DNA of 64,000 nt from Cylicocyclus nassatus (lineage: Eukaryota > Nematoda > Chromadorea > Rhabditida > Strongylidae). Made by a program: the position numbers and the translations under genes. The first letter of the stretch is position 1. Each line of letters begins with the position of its first letter. Below, piece after piece: positions 11,372 to 23,333 of this stretch. The notes beneath the pieces were generated by a model, which had not been told where the DNA came from, ran no database searches, and saw only the letters and a program-made list of their open reading frames with translations. Location: NCBI GenBank assembly GCA_958299035.1, contig CATQJL010000001.1:78947594-79011593 (forward strand), read 5' to 3'.

Positions 11372-14300
11372 TTTATATGAAAGTGTCAAAGGACTGAAAA
11401 ATTTATCACTCACGAACAACTAGGTATTTCATGATTGATAACTTTTTGTCTAAAATTCAAAAAACCCCAAGTTGTACCATAAAGAACCTCAAAGAGAACG
11501 GCTTTTTTTAGAGATCTTCACCCCCCCCCCTTTTTTTCACATTTGCGCCTACAAGAAAGCTTTTGAAGATGAACAGTTCTAAAATGTAATATATGAGAAA
11601 ATGTTGAAGAATTATGGAAGTGGAACCTCTGCATTTTGGAGCGAATGATTCCTCTTTATGAACAAATGTATGCGATATTCCATGGATGAATTGGCCCATT
11701 TCGTTCCTAGGATACGCAGAAAGGTTTTAGATGAAAGTGGCAATGACCCCCACCAATTGTTTTTGTAAAAAAAAAAAAAGATCATCCAAGCATATGACGT
11801 TCTCAAAACATTTTTCTTTCATTTTTTTTTGCGAATTCTACCGTAGGTATATGCATGTATTGATTATCGATACTTTTTTCTCAATATGTGAAATATCATA
11901 ACTTTATCGATTTTAAAGTAATCGTATAATTCAACTGAGTACATTCATGAGGGAAAGTCATGTTCTCTCTATCACCGAAACAAAAGTTATTTTTGCTACG
12001 TTGAAGACCAAAACTACTCAAGAAAAACTTTTGCACTAGGAGATTTCGAGTTAAATGTCAAGGTAAGGGTGCCCAAAAAATGTCAAACTTTTGATCTTTT
12101 ATAACTCTTTCCCTAAACAGCAGGATTTTTAGCTACCATAGTGTAGGGCAATTTTCAGATTAAATTAATTTTACGATTAAAAACCATTTATTCCTTTTCG
12201 TTACTGTAGTATCACGGTAAAAATTTTGATAGAGTTCAGCGCCAGTAAGAGCAGACATTACCATGAAAAAACGGCTAAACCTTAAAACAATATTAATTCT
12301 ATACACAAAACTAATTCTATACAGGAGTTTTCGCTTCAATGTCATCCTAGTTCTAGTTCAAGTTACGGTGGATATACTGTGAGATCGATTTTCCCAATAC
12401 TGATTATACAATCTTAACCGTTTTACAAACATGTAAAATATTTTGGCGGGATAAAAAAAATCCACCTAAAAGTTTTCAGAGGTTTCGGAGCATCTGTGGC
12501 AGCTGAATTGCAATGATAACCTTGCTGAAGGTTTCTACTGGTCAAAGGGTCTGCACCAAAATCCTTGAAAAATCGTAATTAATTGTTCTTTCACGAAATT
12601 ACTTAATTCAGCACAGGATGGAAAAAAAATTATGCGTTCCTCTATGGTAGTGTTTGAAGCAAAAATCCGCATGGGCATGAGTGATACAAGCTGATCAAGA
12701 AAAATGTTCAAACCTCAGTTTTTTCGTTCTTGATCTTCAAGTGCTAGAATAAATGCTAGAAGTTCCAAAATTCTTTGAAAGTCAGAAAGTCAAAAAAGGG
12801 ATTTTCTCGAAGTCTGACCACTTATGGGTATTATTGCCATTTTTTTGGCGACAAAAAATCTTGACTACTTGATATTTGAGGTACGTACTTAAAGCTAGTC
12901 TCTCACGAAAAAATCTTAGCTGAATAGCTGTTATGTGAATTATTACGAAGCTTTGAATTTGCATGTCAAAATGAACTTATTTATTAGCCAACCCAATAAT
13001 TTCATTTTTGGTTATGGTTATATAAATTACTCTTTTTGACTGCAAAAAATTCGTAGTGATTGGATGTCTGCACTAAAAGCAATTTTCCAATTTAACATGA
13101 TATTCAATTTTGTTTGGATTAAGGTTTCCGATAAACATAATTAGATAGGGCCTTTGTAGTAAGTAATTTGAAATATAAATTGGGACTCAGGTTTAAGTAT
13201 TTTCAGGTGTATTCAAGCATAAAACTCATAAATAATCCAGCAAGATAATCTCTTCCTAGCTCTGAGAGTTCGCCACAGACAAAATATGTTCAAATTTGTA
13301 ATTTTCAAAGAGACATTAGTAGAATTTTGTGCAGCTGTAAATTCAATCTGTGAAAGTAATGCGTTGATGATGCCGATTTCATTGCGATGTGGGTACGTTT
13401 TCTTGTCCAATTAGAAACAGTCAAAGTTTCAAGTATAAAGTTGTTACATAAGTTTTGTTACACTTTCTTCGTCTTCCTTTGGAAAGCTCTAGAAAATTCG
13501 GCAAGATCTCATATTTGGCACATATAGGGAAGGGATAAAGGGCTATCTGCTGGCTACATTTATGTGCTAACCACATGACTTACATATATATGAAATTAAC
13601 TCTATTTGGGCACTTCGACCTCCATTTTTTTCTCTATTCTAAAAAAAACTCTTATTCTTCTTTTCCAACTTTTTAGATTTTTTATGGACTTTTATGATTG
13701 TTAGTAACCACTGAGCAGTTCTGAAGTTCAAGCTCTTCCATAACAAAATTGGAAATTTGGCAAAAATAATTCGATTCAAATAATTCGAAAATTTGTTTTT
13801 TTATGTGTGAGTTGTATATATCAAAAATCTGCAACATTACACATAGTTTGGAGATAAGGAAAAATCATTTGACATTGTTATGAGGATCTTTTCAGTTGAG
13901 AGTAAAAAAACTTATGTGACAACCTAATCCTAAGAGAAATTTAGTTCTCGAATGGAGGCCCAGAAATTTTCTTAGAAATATTATTATTTATTAAAATGTC
14001 AACATGAAAAAGAAGCTCTTGAAAGCAAACAAAACGATGAGCTGAGATGGCATGATGTCTCCTTCTCCGAATATTAATAATTCAAAAGAAGGTGCATCTG
14101 GCATAGCATGCGCTCAAAGGTAGACTGCTAGAGTGGCACATTCTCTGGAAGATATCAACATTTTTCTGGAGTACTGAAATCCATAAAGCCAAGTTGTGAG
14201 CTGTAAAGGGCACATTTCTCATAGTTTTCCTTGAGACTTTCGAAAAAAGTTCGATTTTCCAGCTGGAGAGGGTATTCATGTGGTTTGAAGCATATGTAGC

Positions 14301-14807
14301 ACTTGTGAATGAGTGTCACGCATATGCGAGCATACACTTTCTACTATGCAGTAGTCCAAAAAAAAGTAAAAAAAGCAAAGTTTTGCGAAATCCTGCCAGT
14401 GTGTAATGTTCCGGATACAATACTCAAAAATAAAAATCCAGTGGAAATTCCAGAGAAGAAAAATACTGAACGAGTAACTTGAAATAGATATTCAAGTATG
14501 CACCCTTTTATACGAACACCTGCGCCTACTTCTACCACGCGAAGATATTTTGGTAGATAGGATAGAAAAAAAGATGTTGCAAGATTTATTCTGTAGATTA
14601 TTAACCTGGATTATAAATTTTGTGTTTTGTGAAGCTCTTCAAACAATCAAGGAATAGGTGTTGAAAACGCTATGCAGATCATGATGAGAAGTTGCAAAGA
14701 TATTTATGTTAGGCTGGTTAATAAATAACTTCTTTTCTTCGTGCCAATTTTCATAATAAACTCTCTTGTCCTCTTATTCATAATCTTTTTTGTTGGAAAG
14801 GCTTCTA
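11372..14807. other. long AT-rich stretch, no gene recognised
   Basis: Poly-C/T (11520) and poly-A (11768) runs occur. A block at 12170-12250 (TTTTCGTTACTGTA) resembles the interior of the 8852 element, so a decayed copy may lie here. Short minus-strand open frames (for example 14082-14538) have no splice support. Confidence 0.4.
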
Positions 14808-15506
14808 TTAGGTTGTCCCGAAAGTTCTGTCGTTTCATATTTGAAAATTTGTAACTATGCGCTATCTCAATGGATTTGCATCCTTTAAATTGCCTTTGAA
14901 AGAGTACTTCTTTTGCTCTCGAATACTTTCCTTCCTAGCTTCTAATACACACTGACGATAGAGATTAAAATGGAAAAAGAAAACCATATAAACTTTCATC
15001 ATTTCAAGTTAGGTCGCCAAAAACCTGTACCGCTGCGGAAAATTTTAAAAACGTAAGACATAGGTTTTTTGACCTACTCTTTACAAATGTGAAAATTTGT
15101 GCTGTTTGGATGTGTCTGTAAAAAGTTTTGATTTTCGAGAAAAGTGACAAATTAATTAATTTTGCATTTTCAGCAGTTCAAAATTCGTAACTTTTCACAG
15201 AAACGTCCAATCAGCATGAATTTTCACTGTTGCAACGACTAGGTCAAAAAACCTGTGCACTTACATTTTCAGATTTTTCGCAGCGTTTCAGAATTTTGGC
15301 GATCTAACTTAATATGACCAAAGTTAAAATGGTCTTCTTTTTTCATTTTTACCTCTGCAGTCAGTGTGTATTGGAAACCAGAAAGGAAAGCATTAGATCA
15401 AAAGTCATACTCTTTCAAAAATATTTTGAAAGATGCAAATCCGTTGGGATAATGCAAAGTTACAAATTTTCAAAAATGAAACGACAGAACATTTGGGTCA
15501 ACCTAA
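14808..15506. mobile_element. mariner-like foldback, 699 bp
   Basis: The left end TTAGGTTGTCCCGAAAGTTC and right end (complement TTAGGTTGACCCAAATGTTC) are flanked by TA (14806-14807 and 15507-15508). Arms pair through most of the length, including TAGGTCAAAAAACCTG and its partner. Non-autonomous. Confidence 0.85.
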
Positions 15507-15921
15507 TACAATCACATGTTGACTACTACATATTCTACGATCAGTAAAGGATAGTTACGCCCCAATAAGGCTAAAACAATTTGCAAATTCTGTTTTCATA
15601 CTGGTGGAGTAGAGATTAGTAATTTGCATCTAAATACGCACAAGTTTTCTCCGTTTAACAATAGCAATGGAATTTGTGATGCCACTTTGGAATTATTTGC
15701 TCAGGAAATGAAATTTTCTCTCATTTGCGTACAATGAGAAAAGTGGCGTATCTCGCTTCTTTCTATCTTTTCTTCATAGGGAAATTGAATTCTACTCACA
15801 CAAGATTTACATTCCAATTTTCATTGAATTGCTCTTTTCAGAGATACCAAACCGTGGACAAACTGGTCTGACAGCAACTAGGAGCCGCAAAATTAACCGA
15901 AAGCATCTAGCCATATACGCA
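15507..15921. other. spacer between two foldback elements
   Basis: No gene or repeat recognised. Confidence 0.4.
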
Positions 15922-16717
15922 TTAGATCGTCCCATAAGTCGTTTCACGTCTGACTTTTCACCAATATAAGTCAGTTTATCTTGTATTTCCTACTTGTATT
16001 TCACAATAGAATGCGGGTTTCCATTCGAAAGATTGAAGCAGCTCTACCATATGGCATTCGAATGTTTGCACCATGCTTGATCAGCAGTGAGTTTCAAGTC
16101 AAAACAGAAAAATTTCCTAATTCCCGAAAAAACAAAAACTATCATATTTCAGTTCAAAACAGCTCTGCAGATTTCCCACTTGCTTACACATGTACTCTCC
16201 TCACTAGGTATTTATACATGCACTTGCCACATTTTTCTGATGGCTAGAAATCAATAAAAGAGTTATGAACTGATTTTTCAAACTTTGACTGTAACGCTCT
16301 GTGTTCCTCGCAAATATGCGATATATAGTTTATTCACTCAGAAATACTGCCACAAATTGGGTGTATGCCAAGATGAACGATAGCTGCAAATAAGCATACG
16401 ATACTTCTGCGGGTGTCAATATGACGCAAATAAATTCGTCGTTTTTAGTGCGATATGTTCTTCAATTGGAAATGGTTTCGACAAGTAAGTATTGTGGTCC
16501 CTAGAGCTCTCAGCGCCTTTTCCGTGTCTTTTGATAGAATTATGGCTTAAATATAAAATTTGAGAAAAGTTTGACCTACTCAACGCATACGCGGCTGGCA
16601 CAAGCTATCATCATAATGGCTGCCTTCCCCACAAATCTGCGGACTTGTAGGTGCCTTAGCTCTTGAAAAATATCGACTTTAAATTTCAACTATGAAAAGA
16701 CTTACGGGACAACCTAA
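15922..16717. mobile_element. older mariner-like foldback; right end duplicated
   Basis: The right end (complement TTAGGTTGTCCCGTAAGTC) is followed by TA. The left end (TTAGATCGTCCCATAAGTCG) is degraded. The last 110 bp (16608-16717) lie in the left arm of the large palindrome, so a mirror copy of this end occurs at 20147-20256. Confidence 0.65.
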
Positions 16718-17020
16718 TAGGTTCGCTGATTACGTCAAATTCCAGAAACTCCTGCACTTCTATAGAAAGTACATGTGACGACATGATAAGGAGTTATTGT
16801 AGGTGTACGGTATATCAAATGGGAAGGTAGAGGGAGGTACTGCGAATGCAGGAGGAGCCCGACATAACATATATACATATTACAATATTAAAATGACAAC
16901 AATTTTGCACAGTATGACGTCAAAATCTTCTTAGACACTCAAGTGAAGTTGTGCGCGCAATTCATTACTCCGTCTTTTTGTTTTGAGCGCTTATATGCAC
17001 AGTATTTGATGTACTTACAG

Positions 17021-17101
17021 TTGAATCAACTATGCGAAGAGCTATGTACAAGCGAAGAGCAAGGATTCACAATCCATGAAAACCAATGGCTTTTTGATGA
17101 G
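17021..17101 (+). CDS. candidate exon in palindrome left arm
   Basis: Acceptor TGTACTTACAG precedes 27 in-frame codons beginning LNQLCEELCTSEEQGF and a GTTTGC donor-like site. The frame stays open 24 codons further to a TGA. The identical mirror copy is at 19763-19843 on the minus strand. The protein is unknown. Cysteine spacing Cys-x3-Cys is reminiscent of the CEELC motif in the exon near 25948, perhaps by chance. Confidence 0.25.
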
Positions 17102-17609
17102 GTTTGCTGCTTGCCAATCAAATCTATGGCAATCGGGAGAGTAAAAAATCAAGACCATTCAATGACACACTGATTTGCAGCGATCCAGCAAGGCCAGAGA
17201 ACAAAGCCGTTTAGGTCAATTATCAGTATAAATTTGGTAAAGCTCTATAAAGCTACAGGAAATGAGCAGATCCATGGCGTGTGATGTTTTCTAGCTTGAA
17301 AGAATGAAAGTATTTACGGTTATCTACTGGAATTAGCTCGATCCTACCACATTTAGAAATTCTGCAAACTGTTTAGATTCCAAAGATATGGAAAGTCGTA
17401 CCAGCTCAAGAACAAATTTAATAGTTTTTTTCTTACCTTGAAACAAATGCATTTTTTGTGTTCTCCTAACAAGATTTCAACACCACAAAGTCTTTTCTGA
17501 GTTCATAAGCTTTCAAGATCCAATTTTGAATACTAGTGTAAGTCGTTGTGCACTTTGACAATTAGTCATAATTAGATATGTTCTCCGGCTCACGAAGAAT
17601 GAATGCCTT

Positions 17610-17768
17610 CTAATTTTGGTGTAGGAGAGCAGCAATTAGCTTTTGTCCTACGATTTTCAGCTTGAGGTTGTTTTCTTTGCTACGATCCATATTAGATAGA
17701 ATTTGAGAAATAGCATTTACTACAGGTTTAAGGCTCCGAAAAAGGTACTGAAAATGATTGCCTAGTTG
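17610..17768 (-). CDS. candidate terminal exon, palindrome left arm
   Basis: A 52-codon frame ending in TAG follows TTTTTCTATCAAG. The translation (for example SLKPVVNAISQILSNMDRSK) is strongly helical and lysine-rich. The identical copy is at 19096-19254 on the plus strand. The function is unknown. The two coding-like blocks of each arm are convergent in this arm and divergent in the other, so they are unlikely to be exons of one gene. Confidence 0.25.
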   Translation of the reverse strand, partial: QLGNHFQYLFRSLKPVVNAISQILSNMDRSKENNLKLKIVGQKLIAALLHQN

Positions 17769-18183
17769 CTTGATAGAAAAAAAGAATAGCACTGCACGGG
17801 TGTTTTTTTCAATTTTGAAGTTTAAGAGACCATCAAAACCTGTACCGACCTTTTTTCACCAAAACAAAAAACAATTCAAGACATCCATGATGACATAAAA
17901 GGAGCACGTGAAGCTTCTTCAAACTTAAAACAAGAAGGAGTTTTCGCAAGAAGGTCGACCCTATCGCAACGCACAAAATCAAAACCTTACTTTTAATTTC
18001 CACATTCAAGGTTTACTACATAATTTCAAAGAGCTTAGCAACTGGGGTGAGCGGAAATTGAAATAATTAGGCCAGTCACGGAGATTGGGCCGAAAAAAGT
18101 GGCAAGCTTAGTGCCTATTGTCTTCTTTATGAGGATTAGGACCAGGAAGCCCTTCACTTGTTGTGGCCTAGCTCATTTCTTGC

Positions 18184-18191
18184 TATAAAAG
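18184..18191 (+). promoter_or_regulatory. possible TATA box
   Basis: TATAAAAG followed by a G-rich step lies 223 bp upstream of the exon-like block at 18414. The match is only to consensus; no transcription start evidence is available. Confidence 0.15.
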
Positions 18192-18413
18192 GGCGCAAAG
18201 AATATGGTTTCATGATTGTTAGAACGAATGAGGTTTTGTTGAATGTCATGCCGATAGTTCGGAGAAAATATCAATTACTGCCACTATTCGGAAACAAACT
18301 AGATTTTTTCCAGTAAAGTTGTGAGCGAAGAATGTTCAGAGAGTATTTGTAGAGCCAACAACAGCCTAAGAAATCTGAAAAATTACTTCATTTCACCTGG
18401 TTATTCATTTCAG

Positions 18414-18604
18414 AAATATTAAAGTGGAAAAAGACGCTCAGAAGAAGCGAGATGGCAACTCAATGTTCGCTACCACAAGGAGGAGCCTCTGCCCTCCAAC
18501 TGCAAAACAAAAGCGCAGCGATGCGGGTGCACTTGCTGCTAGAAGATTAAGAGCAGAATGGGTGAAAATCATAGATTTTCAAATTGCCTGTGAAATTGGT
18601 TAGA
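18414..18604 (+). CDS. exon-like block in the palindrome centre
   Basis: A strong acceptor (TTATTCATTTCAG) and a perfect donor (GTAAGT at 18605) bound 191 bp. One frame is open for 62 codons with protein-like, basic composition (segments KVEKDAQKKRDGNSMF, AKQKRSDAGALAARRLRAEW) and then meets TAG at 18601-18603, just before the donor. The block could be a terminal exon, an exon with a late nonsense mutation, or a regulated poison exon. It lies at the geometric centre of the palindrome. Product unknown. Confidence 0.35.
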
Positions 18605-18807
18605 GTAAGTTTTATGTAGCTTTCCGAGTACTTGATACAGCAAATTGACGTCTTTTAAGCTCTACAAGAGCTCCACAAGAAGCTCCTACATATATGCATG
18701 AAGTTTGACCCACAAAGAGTTTGGAAAATCTGAAAAGTTTCAAAAGTCCGAGAAACTTGAAAAAATATGATTCCCTAGTGCTTGAAGGATGTCAATTTCA
18801 GGTTGTA

Positions 18808-19007
18808 TCAGGTTGTTCCATAACTTCCGTCCGTTTTGAATTTTGCCAGTAATAACGCATACACTTCTTATTTCTAAACAGACTTCCAAATACCGTTCGA
18901 TAGAGCAAAGCAGGCTTTACAAGATGGCATTTTTGTATTTACATCAGCTTCAATCCACCGCGAGCTTGAAGCCAAAAATCAAAAAGATTGAATTGCCCAA
19001 AAAATGG
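18808..19007. mobile_element. half of a mariner-like foldback
   Basis: TA is followed by TCAGGTTGTTCCATAACTTC, then sequence parallel to the left arm of the 31878-32825 element (GATAGAGCAAAGCAGGC and CGAGCTTGAAGCCAAAAA). It stops where the right palindrome arm starts at 19008, so the other half is missing. Confidence 0.75.
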
Positions 19008-19095
19008 GAAAAAGGTCGGTACAGGTTTTGATGGTCTCTTAAACTTCAAAATTGAAAAAAACACCCGTGCAGTGCTATTCTTTTTTTCTATCAAG

Positions 19096-19254
19096 CAACT
19101 AGGCAATCATTTTCAGTACCTTTTTCGGAGCCTTAAACCTGTAGTAAATGCTATTTCTCAAATTCTATCTAATATGGATCGTAGCAAAGAAAACAACCTC
19201 AAGCTGAAAATCGTAGGACAAAAGCTAATTGCTGCTCTCCTACACCAAAATTAG
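19096..19254 (+). CDS. mirror copy of the 17610 exon candidate
   Basis: Identical in translation to 17610-17768, in the right arm. Here the frame is also open upstream to 18988, through the palindrome boundary and the truncated foldback, which is fortuitous. Confidence 0.25.
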   Translation, partial: QLGNHFQYLFRSLKPVVNAISQILSNMDRSKENNLKLKIVGQKLIAALLHQN

Positions 19255-19762
19255 AAGGCATTCATTCTTCGTGAGCCGGAGAACATATCTAATTATGACT
19301 AATTGTCAAAGTGCACAACGACTTACACTAGTATTCAAAATTGGATCTTGAAAGCTTATGAACTCAGAAAAGACTTTGTGGTGTTGAAATCTTGTTAGGA
19401 GAACACAAAAAATGCATTTGTTTCAAGGTAAGAAAAAAACTATTAAATTTGTTCTTGAGCTGGTACGACTTTCCATATCTTTGGAATCTAAACAGTTTGC
19501 AGAATTTCTAAATGTGGTAGGATCGAGCTAATTCCAGTAGATAACCGTAAATACTTTCATTCTTTCAAGCTAGAAAACATCACACGCCATGGATCTGCTC
19601 ATTTCCTGTAGCTTTATAGAGCTTTACCAAATTTATACTGATAATTGACCTAAACGGCTTTGTTCTCTGGCCTTGCTGGATCGCTGCAAATCAGTGTGTC
19701 ATTGAATGGTCTTGATTTTTTACTCTCCCGATTGCCATAGATTTGATTGGCAAGCAGCAAAC

Positions 19763-19843
19763 CTCATCAAAAAGCCATTGGTTTTCATGGATTGTGAATC
19801 CTTGCTCTTCGCTTGTACATAGCTCTTCGCATAGTTGATTCAA
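19763..19843 (-). CDS. mirror copy of the 17021 exon candidate
   Basis: Exact reverse-complement copy of 17021-17101 in the right arm. See that entry for the reading. Confidence 0.25.
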
Positions 19844-20256
19844 CTGTAAGTACATCAAATACTGTGCATATAAGCGCTCAAAACAAAAAGACGGAGTAAT
19901 GAATTGCGCGCACAACTTCACTTGAGTGTCTAAGAAGATTTTGACGTCATACTGTGCAAAATTGTTGTCATTTTAATATTGTAATATGTATATATGTTAT
20001 GTCGGGCTCCTCCTGCATTCGCAGTACCTCCCTCTACCTTCCCATTTGATATACCGTACACCTACAATAACTCCTTATCATGTCGTCACATGTACTTTCT
20101 ATAGAAGTGCAGGAGTTTCTGGAATTTGACGTAATCAGCGAACCTATTAGGTTGTCCCGTAAGTCTTTTCATAGTTGAAATTTAAAGTCGATATTTTTCA
20201 AGAGCTAAGGCACCTACAAGTCCGCAGATTTGTGGGGAAGGCAGCCATTATGATGA

Positions 20257-20756
20257 NNNNNNNNNNNNNNNNNNNNNNNNNNNNNNNNNNNNNNNNNNNN
20301 NNNNNNNNNNNNNNNNNNNNNNNNNNNNNNNNNNNNNNNNNNNNNNNNNNNNNNNNNNNNNNNNNNNNNNNNNNNNNNNNNNNNNNNNNNNNNNNNNNNN
20401 NNNNNNNNNNNNNNNNNNNNNNNNNNNNNNNNNNNNNNNNNNNNNNNNNNNNNNNNNNNNNNNNNNNNNNNNNNNNNNNNNNNNNNNNNNNNNNNNNNNN
20501 NNNNNNNNNNNNNNNNNNNNNNNNNNNNNNNNNNNNNNNNNNNNNNNNNNNNNNNNNNNNNNNNNNNNNNNNNNNNNNNNNNNNNNNNNNNNNNNNNNNN
20601 NNNNNNNNNNNNNNNNNNNNNNNNNNNNNNNNNNNNNNNNNNNNNNNNNNNNNNNNNNNNNNNNNNNNNNNNNNNNNNNNNNNNNNNNNNNNNNNNNNNN
20701 NNNNNNNNNNNNNNNNNNNNNNNNNNNNNNNNNNNNNNNNNNNNNNNNNNNNNNNN
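20257..20756. other. assembly gap, 500 N
   Basis: Exactly 500 unknown bases, which suggests a placeholder or estimated gap rather than sequence. Confidence 0.99.
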
Positions 20757-20781
20757 AAGCAGTGGTATCAACGCAGAGTAC
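20757..20781 (+). other. SMART cDNA adapter/primer sequence
   Basis: The 25 bases after the gap begin AAGCAGTGGTATCAACGCAG and continue AGTAC. This is the common 5' part of commercial SMART template-switch and cDNA primers. Artificial sequence left at a contig edge. Confidence 0.95.
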
Positions 20782-22328
20782 TTCCATTTTTTTTCAAAAT
20801 TTTCGGCGCGCGTATATTCACAAGGTCGCAACGGAATGCACATCAAACATAAAAGACATAAGCACTTTTGGATTGTGCCACTTCCGCAGATTATCGAGCG
20901 CTAAAAAGCAACCCGAGAATGTTTTCGAAAAAAGATAGACGAGCTGGTAAATTCTGGAAAAATAGTGTTGTCTCAAATTTCGCCCACCGTGACCCCACAA
21001 TGGGAAGCTCTACTGCTAAGCAGATGTGATTTTCGTAATCAGCAGGTCAGACAACCTCTATGAGCAAGTTTTCAAAGAAACTTGGTTGATCTGATTTATT
21101 CCTCGTTCTACGCCCTGAAGCTCGCCGATGGGTTTTGGTCAAAATGTGATGATCTTGGATTATAAGGAAACTTCGCTCAAAGAGGTTTTCGAACACGCTG
21201 TTTATGATAATCGTTTTTTGCGCCGAGTACAGAGAATTCTAGCAGAGATATGGTGAGGGAACCTTAGTTAAGCCACAAAAGTTCGTAGATTCGCCTGCAT
21301 TTTTCGAGCACCTCTTAAAAAAATCTGCTTGCTTGCCTCTACAGCTTAAATTCACTAAAAAGCGTGCTATTGAACGGTGCATGCACCTGGCTCCAATCTA
21401 TAGCAATCGCCGAGTTAACGGGCTGCGAAATCACGTCCTCATGAGTTTTGCCCAAAACGTAAAGATCGCCTGCTTTGTAGAAATTCCACCTAAGTGATTG
21501 GAAGCCACGCTGGTCACCAATTTTGTGTTCACATCGCCTAAGGAATCTATTCTGCTGTAAGTAATTATCTTTCGAGTTGAACATAAAATTAGCGACCCAC
21601 AGTGTCTCAAAGTCACTTAGGTGGAATTTCTACAAAGCAGGCGATCTTTACGTTTTGGGCAAAACTCATGAGGACGTGATTTCGCAGCCCGTTAACTCGG
21701 CGATTGCTATAGATTGGAGCCAGGTGCATGCACCGTTCAATAGCACGCTTTTTAGTGAATTTAAGCTGTAGAGGCAAGCAAGCAGATTTTTTTAAGAGGT
21801 GCTCGAAAAATGCAGGCGAATCTACGAACTTTTGTGGCTTAACTAAGGTTCCCTCACCATATCTCTGCTAGAATTCTCTGTACTCGGCGCAAAAAACGAT
21901 TATCATAAACAGCGTGTTCGAAAACCTCTTTGAGCGAAGTTTCCTTATAATCCAAGATCATCGACATTTTGACCAAAACCCATCGGCGAGCTTCAGGGCG
22001 TAGAACGAGGAATAAATCAGATCAACCAAGTTTCTTTGAAAACTTGCTCATAGAGGTTGTCTGACCTGCTGATTACGAAAATCACATCTGCTTAGTAGTA
22101 GAGCTTCCCATTGTGGGGTCACGGTGGGCGAAATTTGAGACAACACTATTTTTCCAGAATTTACCAGCTCGTCTATCTTTTTTCGAAAACATTCTCGGGT
22201 TGCTTTTTAGCGCTCGATAATCTGCGGAAGTGGCACAATCCAAAAGTGCTTATGTCTTTTATGTTTGATGTGCATTCCGTTGCGACCTTGAGAATATACG
22301 CGCGCAGAAAATTTTGAAAAAAATGGAA
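20782..22328. repeat. 1.55-kb palindrome, arms 716 bp
   Basis: The left arm 20782-21497 and right arm 21613-22328 are about 99 percent reverse complements around a 115-bp spacer. A few differences exist, for example GTGATG against GTCGATG near 21151 and 21960. The left arm starts at the base after the adapter; the right arm continues into normal sequence. Confidence 0.95.
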
Positions 22329-22770
22329 ACGGAATTTAAAGGACATTCTGTATACAGTAAGATTTGGTTTGACGAGATGAACACAATGCTGCTTTCTGAC
22401 TTCAAAAATGTTCATTCTGCAGGAAGTTACGGCTAGTAGAACTTGAAACAGCTTGATTTTTCCAAAGTTTATCAGCTCTTCTATCTCTTTTAAAAAAGAG
22501 TCATCGGCTGCTGTTTAACGCAGGATAATCTAGTGGAAGAGTACTATCGAACGGTGCCCACCGCAGTTTCCTATGTGTGATGCTCGTTGCGTTACACCCA
22601 TGCGAAGAGGCGTTCGCATGCAAATTCAAGATTATTGAAAACAAGATATTGGAGACAACCTGTATATCGAAATATCCGCCTTGACGAGCTGAATACAATG
22701 TTGTTTTCGGATTTTGAATGTACTCATTCGAAAAGAAGTTATGGCCCTGCGTAATTTGCGTGATTCACAA

Positions 22771-22828
22771 GAATTTCGCGGAATTACCGGAATTTCGCGG
22801 AATGAATTTCGCAGAATTCCCGGAAATT
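22771..22828. repeat. short GAATTTCGCGGAAT repeats
   Basis: Four variants of GAATTTCGCGG in a row, immediately after the second monomer. Confidence 0.7.
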
Positions 22829-22860
22829 TTGCATGTTCTGTGAGTGGTTTTGTACTATAA

Positions 22861-23333
22861 GAGAGCGATAAAAACTCGTACGGCGTTTTCTAAAATACAT
22901 TTCTTATTGTATGTCAAAAATGATCCAATTTTGTGATATCGTCAGTGATAAATGATAAAATGATGATATCAATGACAACGACAGATAAGAGTGGCTCAAA
23001 TTCATGCGGTCGATTCCCACGTTCATCTTCCATATAGGTGCAGAATTTCAGCCCAGGCTGCGGCGTGAAGCGAGTTGAAGCAAAAATGCCATTCTAGGTA
23101 AGAATTGGCAGCAATGCATGTGCCGATGAGAAATCGATCGATCGCTGCAGCGAGGGATCTACCAATTGCACCGAGTAGAAGAAATAGAAAAGCCTGTACA
23201 TCACTTATAATGGAGAAAGAGCGATAGAAATTCACATAACGTTTCCTACAGTACTTTTATTACCATATGCAAAAAATGATCCAAAAATGTGATATTATCA
23301 GTGATAAATGATAAAATGCTTATATCAGTGATA
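22861..23333. repeat. diverged direct repeat pair
   Basis: 22861-22976 and 23217-23333 share GAGAGCGATARAAA, AAAATGATCCAA and CAGTGATAAATGATAAAATG in the same order, spaced by 356 bp. Confidence 0.75.

Larger units (their letters stand above)
16608..20256. repeat. 3.65-kb palindrome, arms about 1.25 kb
   Basis: The left arm 16608-17857 and right arm 19008-20256 are reverse complements with almost no differences. Mirror positions sum to about 36864. The two short coding-like blocks in the arms translate identically. The 1150-bp centre is not symmetric. The right arm ends exactly at the N gap, so its true outer limit is unknown. Confidence 0.95.

Noticed and set aside
20175..20852. Frames of 179-225 codons across the gap
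   Set aside because: They consist mostly of N and read through the synthetic adapter.
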